Notes: generated from the sequence alone by a model not told the origin. 64,000 bases of DNA from Nonomuraea wenchangensis (GCF_900111685.1 NZ_FOHX01000004.1:1-64000), one strand, 5' to 3'. Shown: positions 1 to 8,677, counted from the stretch's first letter. Made by a program: numbers and translations.

Positions 1-294
1 CGGCGGCTCGAACCGGTGATCGCGGAACGACAAGGACATGGTCCCCGAGAAGTCCTCGATCGGACTGATCTCTTCGAAGATCTCTTCGAGGCCCGACTGG
101 GTCGGGACGTCCCTGCGCCCGGCCTGGCGAGCCGCCTCTACCCGGGCCTTCCACTTGTCGTTGCCGAGCAGCCAGTCGAAAGACTCGGTCTGCAGAGCGA
201 GAAGGTCAGGAACTTCGAGCGGCTCCTGGATACGCGCGAAAGACACGCGACGGGGACCAGCGGGTACGGCGGAGGCGTTGCGCGAGGCTGCCAA
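1..294 (-). CDS. rpoB: RNA polymerase beta subunit, N-terminal fragment
   Basis: The first 98 codons of RpoB run off the left edge of the window. The translated start [13 protein letters not shown], followed by [20 protein letters not shown] and [19 protein letters not shown], matches the conserved N-terminus of actinobacterial beta subunits. The start is TTG (292-294) with GGAAGGA six bases upstream. The reading frame is open to base 1. No rplL or rplJ lies in the adjacent 1.1 kb; the next gene is divergent and encodes a membrane protein. The rifampicin-resistance region is outside the window, so whether this is the housekeeping copy or a second allele cannot be told here. Confidence 0.95.
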   Translation of the reverse strand, partial: MAASRNASAVPAGPRRVSFARIQEPLEVPDLLALQTESFDWLLGNDKWKARVEAARQAGRRDVPTQSGLEEIFEEISPIEDFSGTMSLSFRDHRFEPP

Positions 295-474
295 CAGATG
301 TCCTTCCGAGGGCTCGCGGCGGACTGACTACACGCACGCCAGACGACCTCGGGATGCGAGCGGGCAGCACGAGGCGTCACAAGGGGAGCGTGGAAGCATG
401 AGCGTACTCGCTCAGTCCAATTTTGTCCACGCTAACGCAGACCCATCCAGCCGGTCGCATCTTCAGGATGACGG

Positions 475-1158
475 ATGAGGGTGCGCTTGTCAACCCTCAA
501 ATCGAGAATCCGGATGTGCGGGTTCGGTGCGGAGGCGGTGAAAGTCCTGATCAGACGGTGGTGCGAGAGGAAGCGGGGCTGGGACGATCCGGTCGTGCGG
601 ATGTCCGTTCTCATGGCCGTACTGGGATGGGTGTTCCTGGTCGCGGCGAGCTGGCTGCAGATTCCCCTCCACCGGGAGATGGGGTGGTTCGGGGCGCTGC
701 TCGTCGTGGCGTTCGGCTGGATGTGGGGCGGCTTGTGGACCTTCATCGCGGTCCTGCTGCGCCTGTCCGTGCGGGCGTACGCGCGGGCGGCGGTGGTGCT
801 GGTCGTCGCGAGCGTGGTGGGGGCCGGGGTGTGGGCGGTGGATTGGCGGGCCGCGTTCGTCGACGGCGTCGTGTGGGCGCGGCGGGACACGTTCGCCGAG
901 CTGGCCGCCGGATACCGGGACGGCCGGCCGATCGAGCCGCCCTGGTGGATGGCGTACGTGTCGGTCGGCGGGGAGGGCCGGGTGCTGGATCGCGGGCTTT
1001 ATCTGCCGGTTCTCGTGGACGAGTGGCGGGCGGAGAGCGGTGCGGGGATCGCGTACCTCGGGCCGTCGCCGGGTGCGGATCGGCTCGTGCCGACGGCGGA
1101 GGGAGACATGGGGCGGCCGGTCCGGGATCTGGGTGACGGGTGGTGGTGGGTGGAGTAG
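475..1158 (+). CDS. Small multi-pass membrane protein of unknown function
   Basis: I do not recognise this family. The product of up to 227 residues has three hydrophobic segments in its first half (around VLMAVLGWVFLVAASWL, GALLVVAFGWMWGGLWTFI and VVLVVASVVGAGVWAV). A soluble tail of about 100 residues follows, rich in Trp and Gly and ending GDGWWWVE. The start is uncertain: ATG at 475 and ATG at 514 are both in frame and neither has a strong ribosome site. It is divergent from rpoB, sharing the roughly 180-base intergenic region. High third-position GC supports it being a real gene. Confidence 0.65.
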   Translation: MRVRLSTLKSRIRMCGFGAEAVKVLIRRWCERKRGWDDPVVRMSVLMAVLGWVFLVAASWLQIPLHREMGWFGALLVVAFGWMWGGLWTFIAVLLRLSVRAYARAAVVLVVASVVGAGVWAVDWRAAFVDGVVWARRDTFAELAAGYRDGRPIEPPWWMAYVSVGGEGRVLDRGLYLPVLVDEWRAESGAGIAYLGPSPGADRLVPTAEGDMGRPVRDLGDGWWWVE

Positions 1159-1169
1159 GCAGGCGGGCG

Positions 1170-1391
1170 TCGTCCACAGGCTGTGTACGGACGAGCTTGC
1201 CCGGAAAGTGCGGCGTGGAAAGGGGTTCGGCGCGGTGTGCCGATCATCCTGTGGATAGCCACACGTCCGGTCTGTACTGGGAGGACGTGCGTGCGGAGCC
1301 GGTTTTGGGTGCGGTGGGCCGGGGTGGGGGGTTGGCTGGGGATGCGGCGTTACGGGGAGTGGTTATCCACAGGAAGGGTGAGTTATCCACA
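1170..1391. promoter_or_regulatory. Cluster of four DnaA-box-like 9-mers
   Basis: The gap 1159-1410 holds two perfect TTATCCACA boxes (1363-1371 and 1383-1391, 20 bases apart on the same strand). It also holds one single-mismatch box on the opposite strand (1250-1258, CTATCCACA on minus) and one at 1170-1178 (TCGTCCACA). The consensus bacterial DnaA box is TTWTNCACA. The box at 1170 overlaps an imperfect hairpin just after the upstream stop codon, so that one may instead belong to a terminator. No dnaA, dnaN or AT-rich unwinding element is near. Confidence 0.5.
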
Positions 1392-1410
1392 GTGTGTGGG
1401 AAAGCTCACC

Positions 1411-2034
1411 CTACTGCGCGCCCATCCTCCTGAGCTGGTGCGCCCGCGCGCCCGCGTCGCCCGGCAGGTCGCGCTCGGCCAGCCCGGCGGCGACCCGCTC
1501 GCGGAGCTCGACCGGCTTGTGGCTGTCGTACTTGAACTTGGCCCGGACGCCTGTCACCTGAAGCCGTAGTCCCCGGATGGCCGACAACATCTTCCGGTAC
1601 GGCCCCTCGTCGGCGGCGACCACGCCGTAGCCGCCGTCCGGCTCGTGGTGGGCGAGCTGGCGGCGCAGGATGTCGGCCTTGCCCTCCTTGTCGTCCACGA
1701 TCCGGGCCGTGCAGGTGAGCTGGACCGAGGCGTAGTAGCTGGTCGGGACGCCGGTGCCGGGGGAGTCCGCGCGCCAGGTGGACGGGATGAAGGCGTAGTC
1801 GTCGTGCACGCTCATCACGACGGCCGGGTTGGCCTCCAGCGCCGCCCAGATCGGGTTGGGCCGGGCCAGGTGCAGCACGATCTCCTCCCCGGCCTCCAGG
1901 AGGAAGTGGGTCGGCACCACCACGGGCGGGCCGCCCCGCACGCCGTTCGCGGTCAGCAGGCCGAAGTCGCGCGTACGCAGCCAGGACCGCCACTCGTCCG
2001 CGTCGAGGGCCGCGTCCCAAGGATGAATGAGCAC
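1411..2034 (-). CDS. PaiB-like FMN-binding protein (pyridoxamine oxidase fold)
   Basis: The 207-residue product has the PaiB/FMN-binding split-barrel layout: LRTRDFGLLTANG, then PPVVVPTHFLLE, an ARPNPIWAAL segment and a DYAFIPSTW strand. A C-terminal ALRGL-like region (IRGLRLQVTGVRAKFKYDSHKP) matches the family's usual IVGFEI...KFKLSQNK motif. PaiB-type proteins bind FMN and are annotated as negative regulators, although enzymatic roles are also proposed. The start is GTG at 2034, with AAGGAG five bases upstream. It is divergent from a MocR regulator only 25 bases away, which suggests control by that regulator. The role beyond family level is not visible. Confidence 0.85.
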   Translation of the reverse strand: MLIHPWDAALDADEWRSWLRTRDFGLLTANGVRGGPPVVVPTHFLLEAGEEIVLHLARPNPIWAALEANPAVVMSVHDDYAFIPSTWRADSPGTGVPTSYYASVQLTCTARIVDDKEGKADILRRQLAHHEPDGGYGVVAADEGPYRKMLSAIRGLRLQVTGVRAKFKYDSHKPVELRERVAAGLAERDLPGDAGARAHQLRRMGAQ

Positions 2035-2040
2035 CCAAAC

Positions 2041-2075
2041 TCCTTTGTATTAGTACATAATGACTTTTGTGCTAG
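2041..2075. promoter_or_regulatory. Candidate MocR operator in a 25-base divergent promoter
   Basis: Two direct copies of a TTTGTRYTAG-like element (TTTGTATTAG from 2044 and TTTGTGCTAG from 2066) flank the MocR start codon. MocR/PdxR regulators commonly bind direct repeats in the divergent promoter. Only 25 bases separate the two starts, so the plus-strand transcript is probably leaderless; TACATAAT next to its ATG may supply a -10 element. The operator role is inferred. Confidence 0.4.
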
Positions 2076-3397
2076 AAAAATATCGGATCGTCGGCGAGAC
2101 GGCCAGTGAGTTGGCCGCCGGGGTCGAGACCGCCGTCTCCGAGGGACGGCTGTCGCCGGGCGCGCCGCTCCCCCCGATCCGCGAGCTGGCGCGGCAGGCC
2201 CGGGTCAGCCCCAGCACGGCGGCGGCGGCCTACCGGCTGCTGCGCGAGCGCGGCGTGGTCGAGACCGCCGGGCGGCGCGGCACCCGCGTCCGGCCGCGCC
2301 CGGCCAGCACCTCCCGCGAGGACATCCGCATCGAGGTGCCGCCGGGCGTACGCGATCTGTCCCAGGGCAATCCCGACGCGTCCCTGCTGCCGCCCCTGCA
2401 CGACGCGCTCGCCGCCGCCGCCCGCGCCCATGAGGAGCGGCCCGCGATGTACGGCACCCACGACGACGCCGACCTGCTCGCCCTGGCCGCCGCCCGGCTG
2501 CGCCGCGACGGCGTGCCGCCCGGCGAGCTGGCGATCACCTCGGGCACCCTCGACGCCGTCGAACGGGTCCTCGCCACCGCCCTGCGCCCCGGCGACCCGA
2601 TCGCCGTCGAGGACCCGGGCTGGTCGTCGCTGCTCGACCTGGTCGCGGTGCTCGGCCTGCGGCCGGTGCCGGTGGGCGTGGACGACGAAGGGCCGCTCCC
2701 CGACGACCTCGGCCGGGCGCTGCGGGCCGGCGTACGGGCCGTCGTGGTCACCGCCCGCGCCCAGAACCCGACCGGCGCCGCCGTCACCGCCGCCCGCGCC
2801 GCCGCCCTGCGCGAGCTGCTGGCCGCCCACCCGGACGTGCTGCTCGTCGAGGACGACCACGGCGACGGCTTCGTGGACGTGCCCCTGCACCCGCTGGCCG
2901 GGGTCACCACGCGATGGGTGCTGGTGCGTTCGACGGCCAAGGCGTTCGGCCCTGACCTGCGGCTGGCTCCGGTCACCGGCGACCGGGCCACACTGGACCG
3001 GCTGCGCGGGCGGCAGCGGCTGGCCGTCGGCTGGGTGAGCCACCTGTTGCAGCGGGCGGTGGCGCATCTCTGGCGTACGGGGGCTGTGGACACGGCAGCC
3101 GTGGCGGCGTCGTACCGGGAGCGGCGGGACGGCCTGGTCACGGCGCTGGCCGGGCGGGGCGTGCGGGCGCACGGCCGGACCGGGCTCAACGTGTGGGTGC
3201 CCGTCGCGGACGAGTCCGCCGCGATCACCCGCCTGCTGGCCCGGGGCTGGGCCGCCGCGCCGGGAGCGCGCAACCGGGTGCGCACACCGCCGGCGATCCG
3301 CGTCACCGTCTCCACGCTGCGCCCGGCCGACCTCGCGCCGCTCGCCGCCGACCTCGCCGCCGCCGTCGAGGCCCCTTCGCGCGGCCGGTACGGCTAG
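2060..3397 (+). CDS. MocR-family regulator (GntR HTH plus aminotransferase fold)
   Basis: The 445-residue product has an N-terminal GntR-type winged helix (about residues 10-75; LPPIRELARQARVSPSTAAAAYRLLRERGVV). A fold-type I aminotransferase domain follows, with the segments TSGTLDAVERVL, VEDPGWSS, ARAQNPTGAA, LVEDDHGDGF and the lysine loop VRSTAKAFGPDLRLAP, whose Lys is the expected PLP Schiff-base residue. MocR proteins use PLP-bound effectors to regulate a divergent gene, often one linked to vitamin B6 or amino acid metabolism. Here the target is probably the PaiB-like gene 25 bases away, itself of a pyridoxamine-oxidase fold. No leader or ribosome site precedes the ATG. Confidence 0.9.
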   Translation: MTFVLEKYRIVGETASELAAGVETAVSEGRLSPGAPLPPIRELARQARVSPSTAAAAYRLLRERGVVETAGRRGTRVRPRPASTSREDIRIEVPPGVRDLSQGNPDASLLPPLHDALAAAARAHEERPAMYGTHDDADLLALAAARLRRDGVPPGELAITSGTLDAVERVLATALRPGDPIAVEDPGWSSLLDLVAVLGLRPVPVGVDDEGPLPDDLGRALRAGVRAVVVTARAQNPTGAAVTAARAAALRELLAAHPDVLLVEDDHGDGFVDVPLHPLAGVTTRWVLVRSTAKAFGPDLRLAPVTGDRATLDRLRGRQRLAVGWVSHLLQRAVAHLWRTGAVDTAAVAASYRERRDGLVTALAGRGVRAHGRTGLNVWVPVADESAAITRLLARGWAAAPGARNRVRTPPAIRVTVSTLRPADLAPLAADLAAAVEAPSRGRYG

Positions 3398-3421
3398 TCG
3401 CTCCAAGGCCGGCCGGTACGG

Positions 3422-4018
3422 CTAGGAGCCCGGCGTCGCCTGCCGGGAGTGCGCCGCCATCAGGTGGTCCACGAGCGCGAGCAGCACGTCACGGCTCGCC
3501 CTCCGGTCGCGGGCGTCGCACAGCACGAGCGGCACCTGCGGGTCGAGGTCGAGCGCCTTGCGGATCTCCTCCGGCGCGCGGTCCCTGACGCCGTGGAAGC
3601 AGTTCACGCCCACGACGAACGGGATGCGGCGGCTCTCGAAGAAGTCGATCGAGGCGAAGCTCACGTCCAGCCGCCGGGTGTCCACCAGGACGACCGCGCC
3701 CATCGCGCCGTTGACGAGGTCGTTCCACATGAACCAGAACCGCTCCTGGCCGGGCGTGCCGAACAGGTAGAGGACCACCTCGCGGCTGATCGTGATGCGG
3801 CCGAAGTCCAGTGCGACGGTGGTGCTCGTCTTGCCGTTGAGCCCGTCCAGGTCGTCGACGCCGACGCTGGCGTGGGTCAGGTACTCCTCCGTGCGCAGGG
3901 GCGCGACCTCGCTCACCGCGCCGACCAGGGTCGTCTTGCCGACCCCGAAACCGCCGGCGACGAGGATCTTCACTGCCAGGGGAGCGGTGTCCCCGTGGTC
4001 AGAGTTCGCGTAACCCAT
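3422..4018 (-). CDS. cvnD: Conservon Ras-like GTP-binding protein
   Basis: A small GTPase of 198 residues. It has a P-loop GGFGVGKTTLVG (about residues 22-33), a TTVALDFGR switch region, the Walker B/switch motif LFGTPGQERF and a VVGVNCF strand in place of the canonical NKxD. This is the fourth gene of an actinobacterial conservon (cvnA-B-C-D), whose products form a membrane-associated signalling complex resembling eukaryotic G-protein systems. It overlaps the preceding DUF742 gene by 20 bases, so the two are translationally coupled. No cytochrome P450 follows, as occurs in some conservons. Confidence 0.93.
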   Translation of the reverse strand: MGYANSDHGDTAPLAVKILVAGGFGVGKTTLVGAVSEVAPLRTEEYLTHASVGVDDLDGLNGKTSTTVALDFGRITISREVVLYLFGTPGQERFWFMWNDLVNGAMGAVVLVDTRRLDVSFASIDFFESRRIPFVVGVNCFHGVRDRAPEEIRKALDLDPQVPLVLCDARDRRASRDVLLALVDHLMAAHSRQATPGS

Positions 4019-4397
4019 CCCGCACCGCCTTGAGGATTTCCATGTCGGGAAGGCCGTTCGCGTGCGCGAAGGCCATGGGAGGCCGGGCGCGCAGTTGCCC
4101 GGTCTCGATCAGATCGCCAATGAGGATCTTGGTGACGGACACCGGCAGGTCGAGCGCGGCGGCCACCTCGGCCACCGCCATCGGCCGGCGGCACAGGACG
4201 GCGATCCGGCGGTGCTCCGGCTGGAGCCGGCGCGGGCCGCGGCCGGGCTCGGGGAAGGCGTCGGACACCGTCGTCACCAGGGTGATCAGCGCGAGGTCGT
4301 CCCGTTCGGGAGTGGTGCGCCCGCCGGTGATCGTGTAGGGGCGGACGAGGGTTTCGTCGGCGTCGTCGTCGTCGAAACCCTCCGTCCAGTGTTTCAT
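3999..4397 (-). CDS. cvnC: Conservon DUF742 protein
   Basis: The 132-residue product starts MKHWTEGFDDDD and has the DUF742 signature: VRPYTITGGRT near the N-terminus, then a winged-helix-like region (PMAVAEVAAALDLPVSVTKILIGDLIETGQL). It ends with DMEILKAVRDGLREL, the usual C-terminal motif of the family. It overlaps cvnB upstream by four bases (ATGA) and cvnD downstream by 20. CvnC is thought to bridge the roadblock protein and the GTPase; that partner role is family knowledge. Confidence 0.93.
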   Translation of the reverse strand: MKHWTEGFDDDDADETLVRPYTITGGRTTPERDDLALITLVTTVSDAFPEPGRGPRRLQPEHRRIAVLCRRPMAVAEVAAALDLPVSVTKILIGDLIETGQLRARPPMAFAHANGLPDMEILKAVRDGLREL

Positions 4398-4828
4398 CCG
4401 TGGCCCCCGATGTCGCGGGCCTCCGGAGCGCGGGCGTCGGTGCCGAGCTTCTGGCCGACCTGCTGGATCAGGGTGTGCATGGCGACGCTCATCAGCTCGG
4501 CGTCGACCTCCTGGGAGGCGACCACGGCGAGGTGCGTGCCGCGTCCCGCCGCCGTGATGAACAGCCACAGCTCGGCCATCTCGATGATGACCTGATGCAC
4601 GGGGCCGCCGCTGAAGAGCTGCCCGACGCCGCGGGCGAGGCTCTGCTGGCCGGTGGCGATGGCGGCGAGGCGCTCGGCGTCCGCCCGCTGGATGGACCGG
4701 GAGCGGCTGATCACCAGGCCGTCGTCGGACAGCACGATGGCGTGCCGGGTGCCCGCGACTCGATCGACCAGGCCGTCCAGCAGCCAGTCCAGGTCGGCGT
4801 TGGTGGCGGTGGTTCGCTGCGTCATCAT
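4394..4828 (-). CDS. cvnB: Conservon roadblock/LC7 protein
   Basis: The 144-residue product is a roadblock/LC7-domain protein. It has NADLDWLLDGLVDRVAGTRHAIVLSDDGLVIS, AERLAAIATGQQSLARGVG and an LWLFITAAGRGTHLAVVAS strand. In conservons this protein acts as the GTPase-activating or adaptor partner of CvnD. The start at 4828 overlaps the cvnA stop (ATGA); a second in-frame ATG follows directly. All four genes appear to form one operon read leftwards. Confidence 0.93.
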   Translation of the reverse strand: MMTQRTTATNADLDWLLDGLVDRVAGTRHAIVLSDDGLVISRSRSIQRADAERLAAIATGQQSLARGVGQLFSGGPVHQVIIEMAELWLFITAAGRGTHLAVVASQEVDAELMSVAMHTLIQQVGQKLGTDARAPEARDIGGHG

Positions 4829-7212
4829 CGATCTTCCGTCGTAGGGGAGCCGGGGCCGGGGGATCCGTTCGGCCGGTGCGGTGAGGTGTCGTCGTCGCCG
4901 CGGCGCAGGCGGGACTGCCTCTGGAAGGCGCCGATCGCGGCGCCGGATCGGCTGGGTCGGTCGCCCCAGGCCCAAAGCTGCTGTTCGTCTGATTCGTTCG
5001 GGTCCGGGGTGGCCGGTGTCCTGAGCTCGTCGGCCAGATTGGCCTGGCGTACGCGCTGCGGCAGCGGACGGCGGGCCGAGCCCGAGCCGGAGTCCGGGTC
5101 CGAATCCGGGCCGGGCGGTGGGGGCACGGGCGAGGCCGCCACGTTCGCCAGCGCGCGGCCCCTGGTACGGCTCGGCAGGCCGCCGCTCCCGACAGCCGCG
5201 TCCTCCCGCGCGGCCTCGTCCTGGGGGCGGGCCCGGGGGCCGGTCGCCGCCGGGCGGGGCTCGGGCTCGGCCGGCTCGGCGCTCTCCTGTGGCCGCTCCA
5301 CCACCAGCGTCTCCGGCACCAGCACGATGACCCGGGCGCCGCCGAACGCCGACGGCCGGAACTCCACCCGCAGGCCGAGGCCCGCGGAGAGCCGGGCGAC
5401 GACGTACAGGCCGAGGCGTACGTCGTCGGCGTGCGTCATCACGTCGAGCTGCGGCGGCGACTTCATCAGGGCGTTGGCGGCGGCGTACTGCTCGGGCTCC
5501 ATGCCGAGGCCGCGGTCCTCGATCTCGACCGCGACGCCGCGGCTGACCGGCGAGGCCCGCACCTCGACGGGCGTCAGCGGCTTGGAGAAGGCGGTGGCGT
5601 TCTCCATCAGCTCCGCGAGGACGTGGACCAGCGGCCCGACCGCGCGCTCGGCCACCCAGGGCTCGCCCTCGACGTCGATCGTGATCCGCCGGTAGTCCTG
5701 CACCTCGCCCTGCGCGGCCCGCAGCACGTCGAGCAGTTGCACCGGCCGGCGCCAGCGGCGCTGCGGCTGCCCGCCGCCGAGGATGACCAGGTTCTCCTCG
5801 TAGCGGCGCAGCCGGGCGGTGAGGTGGTCCAGGTCGAACAGGCCCTCCAGGATCTCCGGGTCCTCGTGCCTGCGCTCCAGCTCGTCGAGCTTCTTGAGCT
5901 GGAGTCCGATGAGGATCTGCGTACGCCGGGCGATCCGCTGCAGCATGCGCTGGAAGCCGCGGTGCTGCTCGGCCTGCCGGACGGCGGTCACGATCGCGCT
6001 GCGGCTGGCCAGGTTGAGCGCCTCCCCCAGCTCGCCGAGCTCGTCGGGGGTGGGCTCGACCAGATGGACCTCGGCGTCCACGTCGACGTCCTCGCCGCGC
6101 TCCAGCCGGGCGACCACCTCGGGCAGGCGCTCCTGGAGCTCCTGGGCCTCCTCGCGCAGGCGGAGGATGCGCCGCCGCAGGACGGAGGTGAGCCGCCAGC
6201 TCGTGAAGATGACCAGGCCCAGCGCGAGCAGGCCGACGCTGCTGATGCTGATGAAGACCACGAACAGCATGCGGGCGTGGCCGTAGCCGACCTCGCGGAC
6301 GTTCTCCAGCCGGAGGGCGAGGAGGTCCATCACCTGGGCGGTGACGGCGTCGGCCGACGTACGCCAGCCGGCCGCGTCGCCGCGCACCGCCACCTGGCCG
6401 CTCGTGTCGTCGCCGCCGGTGGCCAGGCGCGCTTCCTGGGCCACCATGGCGTTCCACGCCGGGCTCGTCATCAGTGAGCGGTGCCGCAGCTCGTCGCCGG
6501 TGAGCGCGGGCATGATCCTGGACTCCAGGAGATGCTTACGGGTCCCGACCGCGCCGGTGACGACGGCGTACTCGTCCCTGGTCAGCCGGCCCGTCTTCCA
6601 GGCGCGGGCCAGCACGGCGTCCTCGCGGCCGATCGTGTCCACGACCCAGAACAGGTCGATCATGATCTCCGAGCGGCTGTTCACCTGGCCCTCGTCGGTG
6701 TGGCCGAGCGCGGTGAGCACGCCGAGGTCCGCCTGCAGGAGGCCGCTGTAGTAGTCGAACGCCTTCCTCGCCGTGGACGTGCCGGTGTCCACGGCCCGCC
6801 GCTCCGCGCCAAGGGAGCCGAGCACGCGGTCGGCGCCGGCGACCGCCTCGGCCAGCCCCTCCTGAGCGTTGGCGAAGTCCAGGCCGGTGAGCGCGCGGAA
6901 GGCGCGTACGGACTCGTCGGTCGCCGCCCGCTGCTTGACAAGCTGGGCGCGGACGCCCGGCTCGGCGGCGGCCTGCAGCTCGGCGGTGAGCCTGCGCTCC
7001 TTCTGCAGGTTGAGGAACAGGGCCCCCGTGGGTCTGCCGACGGTCTCGGTCGCGAGGTCGAGCTGGGCCCGCTCCGCCCGCCACTGGGAGGAGAGCTGGT
7101 ACATGCCCGAGGCCAGCAGCGGGGTGAAGGTCAGACTCGGCACGAAGACGATGATGAGCAGGACCGTACGCAGAGGGAGCCGGCGCGCGCCGGCCCTGCC
7201 TAATTCAGCCAC
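4825..7212 (-). CDS. cvnA: Conservon sensor histidine kinase-like protein (NIT sensing domain)
   Basis: The protein of about 795 residues opens with a membrane segment (LRTVLLIIVFVPSLTFTPLLASG). An extracytoplasmic nitrate/nitrite-sensing-like helical region runs to about residue 300, followed by a second membrane segment (LFVVFISISSVGLLALGLVIFTSW), a HAMP-like linker and a HATPase_c domain with VLAELMENATAFSKP (N box) and VEIEDRGLGME. No phospho-acceptor His box is obvious, which is normal for CvnA. The C-terminal 170 residues are low-complexity and Pro/Arg-rich. I chose GTG 7212, because AGGAG lies ten bases upstream; an in-frame GTG at 7230 lacks a ribosome site. Confidence 0.9.
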   Translation of the reverse strand: MAELGRAGARRLPLRTVLLIIVFVPSLTFTPLLASGMYQLSSQWRAERAQLDLATETVGRPTGALFLNLQKERRLTAELQAAAEPGVRAQLVKQRAATDESVRAFRALTGLDFANAQEGLAEAVAGADRVLGSLGAERRAVDTGTSTARKAFDYYSGLLQADLGVLTALGHTDEGQVNSRSEIMIDLFWVVDTIGREDAVLARAWKTGRLTRDEYAVVTGAVGTRKHLLESRIMPALTGDELRHRSLMTSPAWNAMVAQEARLATGGDDTSGQVAVRGDAAGWRTSADAVTAQVMDLLALRLENVREVGYGHARMLFVVFISISSVGLLALGLVIFTSWRLTSVLRRRILRLREEAQELQERLPEVVARLERGEDVDVDAEVHLVEPTPDELGELGEALNLASRSAIVTAVRQAEQHRGFQRMLQRIARRTQILIGLQLKKLDELERRHEDPEILEGLFDLDHLTARLRRYEENLVILGGGQPQRRWRRPVQLLDVLRAAQGEVQDYRRITIDVEGEPWVAERAVGPLVHVLAELMENATAFSKPLTPVEVRASPVSRGVAVEIEDRGLGMEPEQYAAANALMKSPPQLDVMTHADDVRLGLYVVARLSAGLGLRVEFRPSAFGGARVIVLVPETLVVERPQESAEPAEPEPRPAATGPRARPQDEAAREDAAVGSGGLPSRTRGRALANVAASPVPPPPGPDSDPDSGSGSARRPLPQRVRQANLADELRTPATPDPNESDEQQLWAWGDRPSRSGAAIGAFQRQSRLRRGDDDTSPHRPNGSPGPGSPTTEDR

Positions 7213-7393
7213 GTGCCGGACTCTCCTCACACTTCGGATTGGTGCTCGATCGTAGCTATGTGACAGGTGTGGCGAAAAGCCCCGCCGTCAAGGGCTTGAC
7301 ACGGCCCGCGTGTAAGGGCCCCGACGCCTGCCCGTGAGCGCTAGGATCGCGGCGTTCCGCAGGTGCTCGAAGCTCCCCAGGGAAAGGGTGGGC

Positions 7394-8677
7394 GTGAGTT
7401 CGCAGTCCGAAGAGACGCGGCCCGAATGGCCCTCGGGGCTGGACATCGGCGCTCTGCTGGAGAGCGGCTGGCGCCCGACGCCCTTCCAGCAGTTCGTCCT
7501 CAAGATCCACAGTAGGTGCAACCTCGCCTGCACCTACTGCTACATGTACGAGATGGCCGACCAGGGCTGGCGGCGTCAGCCCCGGCGCATGTCGCAGGCC
7601 ACGATCGACGCGGCCGCGACCCGGATAGCCGAGCACGCCAGGATGAACCGTCTGTCCCAGGTCGAGGTGATCCTGCACGGCGGCGAACCTCTGCTCGCCG
7701 GCGTCGACCGCCTCCGCTACGCGGTCAACGCCGTGCGCGCCGCGGTCGATCCCGGCGTGACGGTGAACGTCCAGGTGCAGACCAACGGCGTGCTGCTCGA
7801 TCCCGCCTTCCTGGAGCTGTTCGACGAGCTCGGCGTCCTCGTCGCGGTCAGCCTCGACGGCGACCGCGAGGCCAACGACCGCCACCGCCGCGGACCGGCC
7901 GGTCAGGGCAGCTTCGACCGGGTCGACGCCGGGCTGACCAGGCTCGTCTCCCCCGCCTACCGCCACCTGTTCAGCGGGCTGCTGTGCACCGTCGACCTGC
8001 GCAACGATCCGGTGGGCACGTACGAGGCGCTGCTCGCGTACGGGCCGCCGGCGGTGGACCTCCTGCTGCCGCACGGCACGTGGGAGACCCCGCCGCCGGG
8101 CCGCCGGCCGGACAGCGCGGACACCCCCTACGGCGACTGGCTCGTCGCCGTCTTCGACCGCTGGTACCACGCGCCCGAACGGGAGACGCGGCTGCGGCTG
8201 TTCGACGAGATCATCCGGCTGCTGCTCGGCCGCCCCTCGCGCAGCGAGACCGTCGGGCTCTCCGCGGTCGCCGTCGTCGTGATCGAGACCGACGGCGGCA
8301 TCGAGCAGGTCGACAGCCTCAAGTCGGCCTACGACGGAGCCACCCGGACGCCGCTGCACGTCGGCGACGCCGACGCCTTCGACACCGCGCTCATGCTGCC
8401 GACGATCGCCGCCCGGCAGATCGGCGAGCGCGCGCTCGCGCCGGAGTGCCAGGCGTGCGAGATCAGACGGGTGTGCGGGGCCGGGCTCTACCCCCATCGC
8501 TACCGTCCGGGCACCGGGTTCGCCAATCCCAGCGTCTACTGCCGCGACCTCTTCCGGCTCATCAAGCACGTCCAGCACGCCGTGAGCGACGACCTCGCCG
8601 CCGTACGCGAGCGCCGCCGGCGCCGTCAGGCGTCCGCGCAGCTCACCGATCCGCAGAGAGGCCACTCCACGTCATGA
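7394..8677 (+). CDS. fxsB: Radical SAM/SPASM peptide maturase, FxsB family
   Basis: The 427-residue enzyme has the radical SAM cluster motif C42-x3-C46-x2-C49 within RCNLACTYCYMYE. VEVILHGGEPLL is the SAM-binding GGE motif, and a SPASM-type cysteine-rich C-terminus (CQACEIRRVCGAG...YCRDLF) carries auxiliary clusters. Overall it matches FxsB, which acts on the C-terminal FxSxx motif of short FxsA precursors. Enzymes of this group (XyeB, GrrM, FxsB) have been shown to form three-residue cyclophanes. GTG 7394 was chosen because GGGTGGGC precedes it. The stop overlaps the HExxH gene (ATGA), so the two are coupled. The likely substrate lies at 12858-13043. Confidence 0.93.
   Translation: MSSQSEETRPEWPSGLDIGALLESGWRPTPFQQFVLKIHSRCNLACTYCYMYEMADQGWRRQPRRMSQATIDAAATRIAEHARMNRLSQVEVILHGGEPLLAGVDRLRYAVNAVRAAVDPGVTVNVQVQTNGVLLDPAFLELFDELGVLVAVSLDGDREANDRHRRGPAGQGSFDRVDAGLTRLVSPAYRHLFSGLLCTVDLRNDPVGTYEALLAYGPPAVDLLLPHGTWETPPPGRRPDSADTPYGDWLVAVFDRWYHAPERETRLRLFDEIIRLLLGRPSRSETVGLSAVAVVVIETDGGIEQVDSLKSAYDGATRTPLHVGDADAFDTALMLPTIAARQIGERALAPECQACEIRRVCGAGLYPHRYRPGTGFANPSVYCRDLFRLIKHVQHAVSDDLAAVRERRRRRQASAQLTDPQRGHSTS

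Noticed and set aside
1159..1410. Chromosomal origin of replication
   Set aside because: There are only four DnaA-box-like sites, no AT-rich unwinding region, and no dnaA, dnaN or gyrase genes.
2072..3406. A 444-codon open frame antisense to the MocR gene
   Set aside because: Low-complexity Arg/Gly/Val composition with no recognisable domain; the plus-strand frame is a complete MocR protein.
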